From: RH-AL1 sp965198715
Lineage (GTDB): Bacteria > Pseudomonadota > Alphaproteobacteria > Rhizobiales > Beijerinckiaceae
Direction of reading: 5' to 3'
DNA: 64,000 nt
Assembly: GCA_965198715.1 (NCBI GenBank)
Contig: CBDAPV010000001.1
Coordinates: 124,001-188,000, forward strand
Shown here: positions 8,600 to 16,948 of the stretch, piece after piece
How positions within the stretch are numbered: position 1 is the first letter of the stretch
Layout: the number at the start of each line of letters is the position of its first letter
Made by a program: the position numbers and the translations under genes
The notes under the pieces: model-generated
What the model was told of the DNA's origin: nothing
What the model saw: the letters and a program-made list of their open reading frames with translations, nothing else
Databases searched by the model: none

Positions 8600-10735
8600 A
8601 TGACTTCGAATGCCCTCCCCGGTTCCGGTCCCGCAGTGCGCCGCGTCGAAGGACCGGCGAAGGTCACCGGCCAGGCCCGATACGAGACCGACGTGCACTT
8701 CGCCGGGATGGCGCGCGCCGCCCTCGTCACAGCCCCGACGACAGGCAGGATCACGGGCTTCGATCTCGTCGCCGCACGCGCGGTTCCGGGCGTCCTAGCC
8801 ATTTTCACGCACGAAGACCTCGGCGGTGCCGTCGCGCCGGTTGAGCATGCCATGGCCGGCGGGTGGGCCAATTCGACCTGGCGGCCCCTCGACACGGACA
8901 GGATCGCCTATCCCGGCCAGATCGTGGCGCTCGTGGTCGCGGAAACCGGCGAGGCGGCTGTGGACGCCGCCGCGCGAGTGAGCCTCGACGTGGCCCCCGC
9001 GCCCGGCTGCTTTCGCCTCGAAGGACGCGGCGACCTTCTTGCCGACCTGAAGGAGAAGCACGAGGACGGCCGCATCGGCGACGTCGCGGCCGGCTGGGCG
9101 CAGGCGGCGGTCCGCATCGAGGTGACCTACGAGACGCCGGTCCAGCACCATAACCCGATGGAGCTCTTCGCCACCACCTGCTCATGGGAGGGCGACCAGC
9201 TCACGGTGCACGAGCCCTCGCGCTTCGTGTGCGGGCTGCAGCACGGGCTGGCGGCGCAGCTCGGGCTGCCGCCGGAGAAGGTGCGGGTGGTCTCGCGCCT
9301 CGTCGGCGGCCATTTCGGCTCGCGGCTCGGCCTGTCGCAGCACACCGCGCTCGTCGCCCTGGCGGCGCGCCGCCTCGGCCGCGCCGTGCAGCTGGTGCCG
9401 AGCCGTCGTGACGGCTTCACCATTGCCAACCATCGGCCTGAGAGCCGGCACGACATCCGCCTCGCCGCCGATGCGGACGGGCGGCTCCTCGCCTTCTCCC
9501 ACCGCGCCACCGTGTCGACCTCGCGCTTCGACGATTTCGCGATGAAGGGCACGGACGTCACGGCCGCGCTCTACGCCTGTCCCAACATCGAGGTCGAGGA
9601 GCGCGTCGGCCGCGTTGACCGCAACACGCCCGGCCCGATGCGGGCCCCGCCGGAGGTGCCCTACCTCTTCGCGCTGGAGAGCGCGATGGACGAGGTCGCG
9701 CACGCATCGAAGCTCGATCCCGTCGAGCTGCGCCGGCGCAACGACACCATGGTCGATCCGCTCACCGGCAAGCGCTACACCACGCGGCCGCTGATGCGCT
9801 GCTTCGATACGGCCGCCGCCGCCTTCGGCTGGGAGCGCGCCAGGCAGCCGCGTCGCGACGGCGACTGGCTCGTCGGCGCGGGATGCGCGGCGTCGATCCG
9901 CCCGACGAAGATCGCCCCGGCTGCCCTGCGCCTGACCCGCACCGCCGACGGCGCGATGGTGGAAACCGCGCACCACGAGATCGGCACTGGGATCACCACC
10001 CTGCTCGCCGTCGCGGCGTCCGACGGGCTCGGCGTGCCGCTCGAGACGGTGAGCGTGCATCTCGGCGACACGATCCTGCCGCCGGCCGGGCTCTCAGGCG
10101 GCTCGTCGACCACCACCTCGCTGATGAACGCCATGGACGAGGCCTGCGCCAAGCTGCGGGTTCTGCTCGATCGGCGTGGCCGCAACGATCCCCTGCCAAT
10201 GAGCGTCACCGTCGAGCATGTGCCGCAAGGCTTCGGCTCCGACGCCGTCGGCAAGCTCGACGGCGGACACGTGCAGCTCGGGCAGCTCACCGGCGAACGC
10301 TTTGCCGCAGCCTTTGGCGCGCAGTTCGCCGAGGTGCGCGTCCACGCCCGCACCAGGGAGATCCGCGTGCCGCGTCTCGTCGGGGCCTTCGCCGCCGGCC
10401 GCATCGTCAACCCGCTCACGGCCCGCAGCCAGCTCGTCGGCGGCATGATCTGGGGGCTAGGATCGGCCTTGCTCGAGGCAACCGAGATCGACTCCCGGAC
10501 CGGCGGCTACACCAATGCCGACCTCGCCGACTACCTCGTCGCCACCAGCGCCGACGTGCCGTCGGTCGAGGCGCTGCTGGTGGAGGACGACGATCCGCAA
10601 GTGAACCCGGCCGGCGTGAAGGGTCTGGGCGAGATCTCGATCATCGGCGTCAACGCCGCCATCGCCAATGCCGTCTTCGCCGCCACGGGCCGGCGCATCC
10701 GCCGCCTACCGATCCGGCCGGAGGACCTGCTGTAG
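8600..10735 (+). CDS. Xanthine dehydrogenase-family molybdopterin-binding (large) subunit
   Basis: A 711-residue aldehyde/xanthine oxidoreductase large subunit, closest in layout to PaoC/YagR-type proteins. Residues 14-110 form the hammerhead domain (VRRVEGPAKVTGQARYETDV). The Moco domain follows with VGGHFGSRLGLSQHTALVAL, the TPGPMRAPPEVPYLFALESA loop and the C-terminal NPAGVKGLGEISIIGVNAAI, which holds the catalytic glutamate of the family (GLGE). Such subunits normally work with FAD and 2Fe-2S subunits, yet neither is encoded within 8 kb on either side. The substrate is not predictable. The start has only weak upstream support. Confidence 0.88.
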   Translation: MTSNALPGSGPAVRRVEGPAKVTGQARYETDVHFAGMARAALVTAPTTGRITGFDLVAARAVPGVLAIFTHEDLGGAVAPVEHAMAGGWANSTWRPLDTDRIAYPGQIVALVVAETGEAAVDAAARVSLDVAPAPGCFRLEGRGDLLADLKEKHEDGRIGDVAAGWAQAAVRIEVTYETPVQHHNPMELFATTCSWEGDQLTVHEPSRFVCGLQHGLAAQLGLPPEKVRVVSRLVGGHFGSRLGLSQHTALVALAARRLGRAVQLVPSRRDGFTIANHRPESRHDIRLAADADGRLLAFSHRATVSTSRFDDFAMKGTDVTAALYACPNIEVEERVGRVDRNTPGPMRAPPEVPYLFALESAMDEVAHASKLDPVELRRRNDTMVDPLTGKRYTTRPLMRCFDTAAAAFGWERARQPRRDGDWLVGAGCAASIRPTKIAPAALRLTRTADGAMVETAHHEIGTGITTLLAVAASDGLGVPLETVSVHLGDTILPPAGLSGGSSTTTSLMNAMDEACAKLRVLLDRRGRNDPLPMSVTVEHVPQGFGSDAVGKLDGGHVQLGQLTGERFAAAFGAQFAEVRVHARTREIRVPRLVGAFAAGRIVNPLTARSQLVGGMIWGLGSALLEATEIDSRTGGYTNADLADYLVATSADVPSVEALLVEDDDPQVNPAGVKGLGEISIIGVNAAIANAVFAATGRRIRRLPIRPEDLL

Positions 10736-10818
10736 AGCCGATCCAAGAGCGGCGGATCCTCCTTTGCAAAGCGTAGAGCATCGGACGATGAGACGGAGTC
10801 GCTTCGCGACGCCTATGT

Positions 10819-10877
10819 GCTTGTCCTCGCTACGCTTTCCTTTGTTGGAGCAAGTCCGCAACAGCGGACGTGGCTCT
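10819..10877 (-). repeat. Interspersed repeat, copy 2 of an inverted pair
   Basis: Reverse complement of the unit found just after leuA: gcttgtcc ... ggagcaagtccgcaacagcg, ending gtggctct. It lies in the 167-bp gap between the molybdopterin gene and the convergent acetyltransferase gene. The two copies bracket the coiled-coil and molybdopterin genes in opposite orientations. Confidence 0.6.
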
Positions 10878-10902
10878 AGCGGAGCGGAGCAATCCGCCTC
10901 GT

Positions 10903-11754
10903 TCAGAACCCCACCGTGGGAGGCAACATGAAGGGGCGCCGCATCGCAAGCGGCAGGTTGCCCCGGGCCATGAGGCCGGTATCGTCGGTGACCGGAACGC
11001 CGGTCCAGTCCAGGCGATCGGGCGGGAACAAGGTCCTGAGCCACGCCGGTCGCGCGCCCAAAGCGCCGAGGATTCGGGCCGCCGAGGGTATTCGCGACGC
11101 CACGATGTCGACGAGCACCAGCGTGTCGTCCTCGACCTCGTGCACGATCACGGCGTCCAGCGCCGCATCGTAGGCCATCGGCCAGGTGCCGCTGCCCAGG
11201 AGGTCGGCCGCGAGGCCACCGTCGTCGATCACGCTGCAGCGCGACGAGACCGGGCCGCGCGTGGCCAGTAGGCGTCCCAGCAACTCACCCTCGCGCGCGA
11301 AATCGAGCGGGCGGGCCGAGGCCTCGCCCGCCGGTTCGGGGGCCTCGCCCTCGAAGGCGTACTGCGGCAGCGGCGCGAAGCCGAAGCGCGCGTAGAGATC
11401 CGGCGTCTCGGCATAGAGCAGTGTCGTGGCGGCTTGGGAATCGCACCAGACCAGCGCGCGCGCGACGAGGTCGCGCATCAGGCCGAAGCCTCGCCAGTCG
11501 ACGGCGACGGCGACGTTGCGGAGCGCCGCGACCTCGAAGCTCTCGCCCTCGCCCGCCAGGCGGAGGATCCTGCACTGCAGGCCCGCCACGCAGCGCGAGG
11601 AGGCATCAACCATCGTCCAAACCGGCCACGGCGGCGACACTCCGGCGCCGAACACCGCCTCCGCCAAGTCGACGAAGCCCCGGAAAACATCATCCGCGGC
11701 AGAATCGGCTTGGCAAAACCGCAAGGCTGACTTGTCTCTTCCGTTGCCGCGCAT
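10903..11754 (-). CDS. GNAT-family N-acetyltransferase
   Basis: A 283-residue protein whose first 150 residues fit a GNAT fold. Beta strand 4 and the acetyl-CoA loop are visible as ALRNVAVAVDWRGFGLMRDL, a V-x-x-x-x-R-G-x-G-like pyrophosphate-binding loop, followed by a strand and the typical late segment LYARFGFAPLPQYAFEG. The C-terminal 120 residues (from about 165) have no recognised family and may be a second domain. The target is unknown. An upstream TTG extends the frame 17 codons; the ATG is preferred. It is divergent from the next small gene, with about 60 bp between starts. Confidence 0.75.
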   Translation of the reverse strand: MRGNGRDKSALRFCQADSAADDVFRGFVDLAEAVFGAGVSPPWPVWTMVDASSRCVAGLQCRILRLAGEGESFEVAALRNVAVAVDWRGFGLMRDLVARALVWCDSQAATTLLYAETPDLYARFGFAPLPQYAFEGEAPEPAGEASARPLDFAREGELLGRLLATRGPVSSRCSVIDDGGLAADLLGSGTWPMAYDAALDAVIVHEVEDDTLVLVDIVASRIPSAARILGALGARPAWLRTLFPPDRLDWTGVPVTDDTGLMARGNLPLAMRRPFMLPPTVGF

Positions 11755-11816
11755 GACTATGACAGTTCCGGAGGGTCGATCGTCCGAAGGCGACGCCAGA
11801 TTCAAGAGGATGGGTG

Positions 11817-12020
11817 ATGCCGGACAGGCCTATGTCGTCGACCCGCGTCCGGGAGCGTCCGGAGAAGCGGGACGATCAGCTGAGGGCGCTGATCGAGCAT
11901 TGCACCTCCGCCCAGACCATCGCCGACGGCCAGGGCGAGAAGTTCCTGGCCTACATGCTCGCCATGACGATCCAGGCAGCCCGCGGGACTCTCGATGCCA
12001 GGGAAGCGGCCGGTTCCTAA
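11817..12020 (+). CDS. Small hypothetical protein, 67 residues
   Basis: Short charged protein with predicted helix through DDQLRALIEHCTSAQTIADG and EKFLAYMLAMTIQAARGTLD. It has no signal peptide or known motif. An AGAGGA element 7 bp before the ATG supports translation here. The frame also begins at an overlapping GTG one codon earlier. Its stop overlaps the 3' end of the convergent oxidoreductase gene by 4 bp. Function unknown; small helical proteins of this type are common next to regulatory genes, but no such role is shown. Confidence 0.5.
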   Translation: MPDRPMSSTRVRERPEKRDDQLRALIEHCTSAQTIADGQGEKFLAYMLAMTIQAARGTLDAREAAGS

Positions 12021-13135
12021 CCGGCCGCGAACAGGTCGGCCAGCCCGCGGGGCTGCGAGCGCAGGTACTGACTCGGCGCGCGTACCCTCGCTCCCAGTGC
12101 CGCGGCGGCGTGCCAAGGCCAGCGTGGATCGTAGAGCATGCCGCGGGCGAGCGACACGAGGTCCGCTTCGCCGCCAGTGACGATGGCCTCGGCCTCGTGC
12201 GGGTCGGTGATGAGGCCCACCGTCATCGTCGGCATCGCCGTCTCCGCCCGGATGCGCGCGGCAAAGGGCACCTGGTACTTCGGGCCGACAGGGATCTTCT
12301 GCTCGGGCGAGAGGCCGCCGGTCGAAACGTGGATGAAGGCGCAGCCGCGCGTCTGCAGCGCCTTGGCGAAGGCCACCGTCTCCTCGAGATCCAAGCCGCC
12401 GGGCACCCAATCGGTGGCCGAGACGCGCACACCGACCGGCCGCTCGGCCGGGAACGCCGCACGCACCGCGTCGTAGACGGCGAGCGGCAGGCGCATCCGG
12501 TTCTCGAGCGAGCCGCCGTAGCAATCCGTCCGCGTGTTGGCGAGCGGCGACAGGAACTGGTGCAGCAGGTAGCCGTGGGCGGCGTGGACCTCGAGCAGCT
12601 CGAGGCCGAGGCGTGCGGCGCGCCGAGCCGTGGCGGCAAAGGCCTCGACGATCATGGCGATGCCGGCCTCGTCGAGCATCTCGGGCGCCTCATCGGTCGG
12701 CGCGAAGCCGATCGCGGAGGGGGCGACGCAGCGCCAGCCTTCCGGTTGCGAGGCCGGGATCTGCGCGCCACCGTTCCAGGGCGCCCGGCACGAGGCCTTG
12801 CGGCCGGCGTGGGCGACCTGCATGCCGATGCGGATCGACGGCGCGAAACCGCGGATCGCGGTCAGGATGCGCTTCAGCCCGGCCTCGTTGGCATCGTCGT
12901 AGAGGCCGAGGTCACCCGGCGTGATGCGGCCCTCGGGCGTGACGGCCGTCGCCTCCAGGATCAGCAACGCCGCGCCCGAGATCGCCAGCTGGCCGAGGTG
13001 CATCAAATGCCACTCGCCGGGGGTGCCGTCGACCGCGGAATACTGGCACATCGGCGCGATGACGATGCGGTTCTCAAGCGTCAGCCCGCCGAGCTGATAG
13101 GGCGAGAAAAGGTGCGGTCCGCCGGTTCCGCTCAC
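12017..13135 (-). CDS. NADH:flavin oxidoreductase, YqjM/old yellow enzyme family
   Basis: An FMN-dependent ene-reductase of 372 residues. Visible family features are LFSPYQLGGLTLENRIVIAP at the N-terminus, MCQYSAVDGTPGEWHLMHLG (YqjM-type with cysteine near the flavin), EVHAAHGYLLHQFLSPLANT (catalytic/substrate loop with tyrosine) and SLARGMLYDPRWPWHAA at the C-terminus. I chose the GTG at 13135 because the longer frame (477 codons) adds 105 residues that are antisense to the GST gene and absent from the family. It lies 13 bp downstream of the GST stop, so the two are probably co-transcribed. Natural substrate unknown. Confidence 0.88.
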   Translation of the reverse strand: MSGTGGPHLFSPYQLGGLTLENRIVIAPMCQYSAVDGTPGEWHLMHLGQLAISGAALLILEATAVTPEGRITPGDLGLYDDANEAGLKRILTAIRGFAPSIRIGMQVAHAGRKASCRAPWNGGAQIPASQPEGWRCVAPSAIGFAPTDEAPEMLDEAGIAMIVEAFAATARRAARLGLELLEVHAAHGYLLHQFLSPLANTRTDCYGGSLENRMRLPLAVYDAVRAAFPAERPVGVRVSATDWVPGGLDLEETVAFAKALQTRGCAFIHVSTGGLSPEQKIPVGPKYQVPFAARIRAETAMPTMTVGLITDPHEAEAIVTGGEADLVSLARGMLYDPRWPWHAAAALGARVRAPSQYLRSQPRGLADLFAAG

Positions 13136-13148
13136 GCAGCGCGCTCTT

Positions 13149-13853
13149 TCAAGCGACGCTCCTGGCCGGCTTGAGCTCGTCCAGACCGCTCTGTCCGTCA
13201 CCATAGGCGCGGCGGAAGCTGTCGCGATCCTTCCAACGCTGCCAGAACGCGGCGAGATGCTCGAAGCGCTCGTCCAGCGGCGTCGCGATCTCCGGAAACT
13301 TCGAGAACGCGATCGTGGTGCAAAGCGTGATGTCGGCGAAGGTCGGTTCGGTGCCACCGAGCAACCAGTCGCGCCCGTCGGCAAGATGCGCGTCGACCTT
13401 GCCGGCGTGGATCTGCGCCTGCAGCCGGCAGTACTGGCCCCACTCGGCATTGTGCACCGGCTCGAGCTTGAAGCCGAGCCCCTCGGTGAGGACGTGGAAC
13501 ATGGTGGTGAGACGATAGAGGATCTGCACCCAGATGCGGTCGTCCCACATCATGTCCAGCGCCTGCTCCGCAGGGCTCTCGCCCATAACCTTGCGACCGG
13601 GGAAACTCAGGTCGAGGTAGCGCCCGATGGCGGCGGCTTCCGACATGAAAGTGCCGTCGGGCAGTTCCAGCGCCGGCGTCTCGCCCCAGGGATTGCGCTT
13701 GAGGTGGCGCCATTGGCGCTGCTCGCCGACCTTCATCATGTCGAGCCCGTGCTCCTCGACCTGATCGACGATGCCTTTTTCATGCATCATAAGCCGGATG
13801 CGTTGCGGGTTCGGGAACACCGAGGGGCTGGTGAAGAGCTTCAGCTTGCTCAT
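13149..13853 (-). CDS. Glutathione S-transferase family protein
   Basis: A 234-residue cytosolic GST. The N-terminal thioredoxin-like domain begins KLKLFTSPSVFPNPQRIRLM (serine near residue 9-11 as likely catalytic residue), has the cis-proline segment NPWGETPALELPDG and the SEAAAIGRYLD glutathione-binding element. The all-helical C-terminal domain includes FADITLCTTIAFSK. It sits between a proline-rich protein, whose stop overlaps its ATG, and an ene-reductase, forming a three-gene unit. This suggests detoxification of electrophilic compounds, though the substrate is unknown. Confidence 0.88.
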   Translation of the reverse strand: MSKLKLFTSPSVFPNPQRIRLMMHEKGIVDQVEEHGLDMMKVGEQRQWRHLKRNPWGETPALELPDGTFMSEAAAIGRYLDLSFPGRKVMGESPAEQALDMMWDDRIWVQILYRLTTMFHVLTEGLGFKLEPVHNAEWGQYCRLQAQIHAGKVDAHLADGRDWLLGGTEPTFADITLCTTIAFSKFPEIATPLDERFEHLAAFWQRWKDRDSFRRAYGDGQSGLDELKPARSVA

Positions 13854-14317
13854 GCGCGTTGCCTCATGGTTATGCCCGGCGCGGACGGCCCTGGGGTTGG
13901 CATCTCGATCGGGCCGGAGGGCGGGACGCCGATCGGCGCTTGTTCACCGGGGCTCTCGATCTCGTTGGGCGAGGGAGACGGCACGTTGACCGGCTCGTCC
14001 GGCGGCGTCTCGCTCGGTGTCGGCGTACGGACAGGGGCCGGGTCGGGGTCGTCGGGCGAGGGCTGGCCCGGCTGCTCGTCCGGCGGCACCGGGACGCTCA
14101 GCGGCGGCTCGTCGGGACGCGGTTCACCCGGCTGCGGCGGCACCTGGGGCGGCACCGGCACTGAAAGCGGCGGCACGCCCGGCTTCGGCTCGGGCGCCTC
14201 CCGCTTCGGCTCCGGCGGGATCGGCACGGAGATCGGCGGCTCACCCGGCCGCTCCTGCGGCACCGGGTCGGGTGGCGGCTGACGGACAGGCTCGGGTTCG
14301 ATCACGGGGTCGGGCAT
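13850..14317 (-). CDS. Proline-rich repetitive protein of unknown function
   Basis: A 155-residue protein that is roughly one third proline, with hardly any hydrophobic core and no signal peptide or membrane span. It is built of imperfect repeats of the type PP(L/I)SVP(V/I)PP followed by a short acidic/Pro linker: GEPPISVPIPPEP, GVPPLSVPVPPQV and DEPPLSVPVPPDE, then a degenerate fourth copy. Its stop codon overlaps the GST start (ATGA), which supports it as a translated gene rather than a chance GC-rich frame. It may be an extended linker or SH3-like ligand protein; no function can be assigned. Confidence 0.6.
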   Translation of the reverse strand: MPDPVIEPEPVRQPPPDPVPQERPGEPPISVPIPPEPKREAPEPKPGVPPLSVPVPPQVPPQPGEPRPDEPPLSVPVPPDEQPGQPSPDDPDPAPVRTPTPSETPPDEPVNVPSPSPNEIESPGEQAPIGVPPSGPIEMPTPGPSAPGITMRQRA

Positions 14318-14346
14318 CAGGACCTTTGGCTATTGCGGGCGCCGGC

Positions 14347-15213
14347 TCAGAAGATCGGCATGCCGCCGGCCACCACGACCATGGCGCCGGTTGTATAGCT
14401 CGACTCGTCGGAGGCAAGCATCACGTACGACGGCGCCAACTCCGCCGGCTGCCCCGGCCGGCCCATCGGCGTGTTGGTGCCGAACGTCTTGACCTGCTCC
14501 TCCTCCATTCCCGACGGGATGAAAGGCGTCCAGATCGGGCCAGGCAGCACCGCATTCACGCGGATGTTCTTCTCGGCCAGGGACTGCGCCAAGCCCACGG
14601 TGAAGTTGGCGATTGCAGCCTTGGTCGCGCTGTAGGCCAGGAGCGAGGGCATCGGATGCTTCGAGTTCACCGACGAAGTATTGACGATGGCGCCACCCTT
14701 GGTCATGTGCGGCACCGCGAACTTGGTGATGTAGAACATCGCGTTGATGTTGACCTGGAACGTCTTGTCCCAGTCGGCAATCGTGATGTCCTCGAACTTC
14801 TGAGTCACCTTCTGGTAGGCGGCATTGTTGACGAGGATTTCGAGACCGCCGAGTTCCTTGACGGCGGTGGCGACGATGCGCTCGCAGTGCTCAGGCCTGC
14901 TCATGTCGCCCGGCACGAGCACGCATTTGCGTCCGGCCTTCTCGACCCAGCCCTTGATCTCCGCGGCGTCGTCGTCCTCGTCGAGGTAGCTTACAACGAG
15001 GTCGGCGCCCTCGCGCGCGAAGGCGATCGCCACGGCAGCGCCGATGCCGCTGTCGCCCCCGGTTATTATGGCCCGCTTGCCGGCCAGCCGCCCGGAGCCC
15101 TTGTAGCTCTGCTCACCGTGATCGGGCTTCGGGCTCATCCGGGTGCCGTGACCGGGGAAGCTCTGGGTCTGCGGCTCGAACGGCGGCTCGGGGTGCTTGA
15201 CGGGGCTGTTCAT
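14347..15213 (-). CDS. SDR family oxidoreductase, YghA/YhdF-like
   Basis: A 288-residue short-chain dehydrogenase. A 40-residue polar N-terminal extension rich in Pro and His is typical of the YghA/YhdF branch. The Rossmann glycine motif is ITGGDSGIGAAVAIAFAREG, the NNAAYQK motif follows, and the catalytic triad appears as Ser in VNTSSVNSK with Y-SATK (LAYSATKAAIANF). The PG motif is LPGPIWTPFIP. NAD(P)-linked substrate unknown; relatives are often stress-induced. The stop is 29 bp from the proline-rich gene, so it may be the first gene of that run. Confidence 0.9.
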   Translation of the reverse strand: MNSPVKHPEPPFEPQTQSFPGHGTRMSPKPDHGEQSYKGSGRLAGKRAIITGGDSGIGAAVAIAFAREGADLVVSYLDEDDDAAEIKGWVEKAGRKCVLVPGDMSRPEHCERIVATAVKELGGLEILVNNAAYQKVTQKFEDITIADWDKTFQVNINAMFYITKFAVPHMTKGGAIVNTSSVNSKHPMPSLLAYSATKAAIANFTVGLAQSLAEKNIRVNAVLPGPIWTPFIPSGMEEEQVKTFGTNTPMGRPGQPAELAPSYVMLASDESSYTTGAMVVVAGGMPIF

Positions 15214-15296
15214 GTCCGCTCCTGACTTGGAAGGTGGCGTGGCAATCGACGGCGTCCGTCACGGTTCCGAGATCGGCGCGCGGAGCAATACACAGC

Positions 15297-15322
15297 AAAA
15301 AGCCGCGGCGGGGCCGCGGCCT
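15297..15322 (-). terminator. Intrinsic terminator downstream of the PsiF-like gene
   Basis: On the minus strand, arms GCCGCGGC (15313-15320 and 15302-15309) around a 3-nt loop are followed by five uridines (complement of 15297-15301). It lies 26 bp after the stop of the PsiF-like gene. Confidence 0.8.
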
Positions 15323-15347
15323 AGGATGTGTCGGTTCGATCGAACGT

Positions 15348-15653
15348 CTACGACTTGCCGCGCTTGCAGGCCGAGCGAAACTTCTTGCGCGCCTCGCCGT
15401 GGAGCTTCTTGGCATCGGCCTGCTTCGAGCACTCCATCGCCTTGGCGCGCTTGTCGGTCTCGCTCATCTTGGACTCGCCGTCCTTGTCCTCGTCAGCCTT
15501 CGCTGTTGGCATGGCAGCCTTGTTGGCATCAACCTTCGGCGCCTCCGTCTTTGCTGCGGGAGCAGCTGTCTCGGCCGATACCGGAATGGCCATCATCAGC
15601 GGCAACGGAGCGATGAGAGACACCGCCACGAGACATCCCTTGAGCCAGTTCAT
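15348..15653 (-). CDS. Secreted PsiF-repeat-like protein
   Basis: A 101-residue protein with an N-terminal signal peptide (MNWLKGCLVAVSLIAPLPLM, Ala-x-Ala-like cleavage near residue 28) and a low-complexity Ala/Lys/Asp linker. The C-terminal segment AMECSKQADAKKLHGEARKK...ACKRG has the paired cysteines and KKLHGxxRxxF pattern of PsiF repeats. Probably periplasmic; the molecular role of PsiF proteins is not established. The longer frame (142 codons) begins in non-coding sequence, so the internal ATG is used. A strong terminator follows directly. Confidence 0.72.
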   Translation of the reverse strand: MNWLKGCLVAVSLIAPLPLMMAIPVSAETAAPAAKTEAPKVDANKAAMPTAKADEDKDGESKMSETDKRAKAMECSKQADAKKLHGEARKKFRSACKRGKS

Positions 15654-15720
15654 CTCAGACTTCTCCTGCGTGGCAGCCGCTCGCGCCATGCCTCCTCTTA
15701 GCGGAAGCGCAGCCGAGATG

Positions 15721-15882
15721 TCATGCTGCCCGCTGCGTCTCAGCCTCAGTCGCCGCCGCAGCGGACGCTGAAACACGCGGCGCCAGCACGCGCAGGACCG
15801 TAGCGGTGCGCGGCTTCATGCGGGTGACGGCGGCAACGAAACCGGTGGGGGCAGCGAAGGATGAGCGGAAACGCGGCTGCAT
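15721..15882 (-). CDS. Possible small basic protein, 53 residues
   Basis: ATG preceded by a GGGAG element 8 bp upstream on the minus strand, so translation is plausible. The product is short, basic at the N-terminus (MQPRFRSSFAAPTGFVAAVT) and Ala/Glu-rich at the C-terminus, with no recognised motif. It lies in the 390-bp gap between the PsiF-like gene and a small secreted protein, which otherwise holds only a terminator. The gene could be spurious. Confidence 0.3.
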   Translation of the reverse strand: MQPRFRSSFAAPTGFVAAVTRMKPRTATVLRVLAPRVSASAAAATEAETQRAA

Positions 15883-15994
15883 GTTGGACTCCCAGTACCT
15901 CAGATGAGGCTCAAATGCGCAAGGCCCTTCAAAAGACACAGACCTGCGTTGCAAATTTTTACAGGCAACCTCAAAAAACAATGATGCCGAACGA

Positions 15995-16020
15995 AAAGGG
16001 CGCTCCGAAGAGCGCCCTTT
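15995..16020 (-). terminator. Intrinsic terminator downstream of a small secreted-protein gene
   Basis: An 11-bp perfect stem, AAAGGGCGCTC at 15995-16005 and GAGCGCCCTTT at 16010-16020, with a CGAA loop (TTCG when read on the minus strand). A T-run continues after the stem on the minus strand. It lies 23 bp after the stop of the 98-codon gene. Confidence 0.85.
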
Positions 16021-16042
16021 CCTCACTGCGATAAAAAGAAGT

Positions 16043-16339
16043 TCAGCGGGGAGCATAACCGCCGACGCCGTAGGCGACGCCGCCGACGACCGAGTCCGCT
16101 GCGTTGAAGCCAGCGCCGGCGAAGTTGCCGACGAAGTTGAAGGGGCTGGCGCCATTGGCCGAGTATCCGCCGCTTCGGACGGCATTGGACTGGCTCGGGA
16201 GCGGCGTGCCGTCAGTGGCGACGGGGTTGATCGGGTAGGGGTTCACCGGGGTCGGGATCTGCGCGGACTGGGCGTGAGCCGCGGCGGCAAGCGCGACGGT
16301 GAACGAGCCGGCAAGAATGGTGGCGAGGATAGTCTTCAT
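16043..16339 (-). CDS. Small secreted protein of unknown function
   Basis: A 98-residue protein with a clear Sec signal peptide, MKTILATILAGSFTVALAAA ending in AHA-Q (cleavage near residue 23). The mature part is Pro-rich, then Gly/Ala/Asn-rich, with a weak glycine-zipper-like run GAGFNAADSVVGGVAYGVGG near the end. No cysteines and no known domain. Likely periplasmic or surface-exposed. It has its own strong terminator and is not in an operon. Confidence 0.7.
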   Translation of the reverse strand: MKTILATILAGSFTVALAAAAHAQSAQIPTPVNPYPINPVATDGTPLPSQSNAVRSGGYSANGASPFNFVGNFAGAGFNAADSVVGGVAYGVGGYAPR

Positions 16340-16507
16340 GATGATCTCTCCAGCTTAAGGCTCTATCGTTCGACAGAGACTGTTCGATGCACACTGAAGT
16401 CGTCTTGCTGCAAAACGATCCATGTCCTGATGCATTGCTGGGCATACCGCAACGCAATGCGGCTGATTGGCGCTGATCTAACCATCGCAATCCCCCACAA
16501 ACGCAAA

Positions 16508-16526
16508 AGGCGCCCGATGGGCGCCT
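16508..16526 (-). terminator. Intrinsic terminator of trxA
   Basis: Arms AGGCGCCC (16508-16515) and GGGCGCCT (16519-16526) with a 3-nt loop. On the minus strand the stem is followed by TTTTGCG. It starts 25 bp after the trxA stop. Confidence 0.85.
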
Positions 16527-16550
16527 CTCCTGCCGTCAACGGCGTGCGGC

Positions 16551-16874
16551 TCAGGCGATCGCGGCGTCGATCCACTTCTTGAGTTCGCCCTTGGGCGCGG
16601 CGCCGACTTTCTGCGAGGCGATCTCTCCGTTCTTGTAGAGCATCAGCGTAGGGATGGAACGGATCCCCAGCTTGCCGGCGATGCCGGGATTCTCGTCGAC
16701 GTTGACCTTGGCGATGCGCACCTTGCCGTCGAGCTCCTTGGCGATCTCCTCGAGCGAGGGGCCGATCATCTTGCAGGGGCCGCACCATTCCGCCCAGAAA
16801 TCGACCACCACCGGCATCTCCGCCCCGAGGACGTCGGCCTGGAAGCTGTCGTCCGTGACTTTCAGCGTGCTCAT
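16551..16874 (-). CDS. trxA: Thioredoxin 1
   Basis: Cytosolic protein-disulfide reductase of 107 residues. The active site FWAEWCGPCK has redox cysteines at 31 and 34, the cis-proline is in GIRSIPTLMLYKNG, and length and fold are those of classical thioredoxin. It follows addA on the same strand after 74 bp, an order (addB-addA-trxA) often seen in Alphaproteobacteria. It ends at a strong terminator. Confidence 0.97.
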   Translation of the reverse strand: MSTLKVTDDSFQADVLGAEMPVVVDFWAEWCGPCKMIGPSLEEIAKELDGKVRIAKVNVDENPGIAGKLGIRSIPTLMLYKNGEIASQKVGAAPKGELKKWIDAAIA

Positions 16875-16948
16875 GCGTCAACCTTCTCGAAAGGACGCCG
16901 GGGACCGACGCCTCTTTGTGTCCAAAGTAAGAACGCGGGAGAGCGGGG

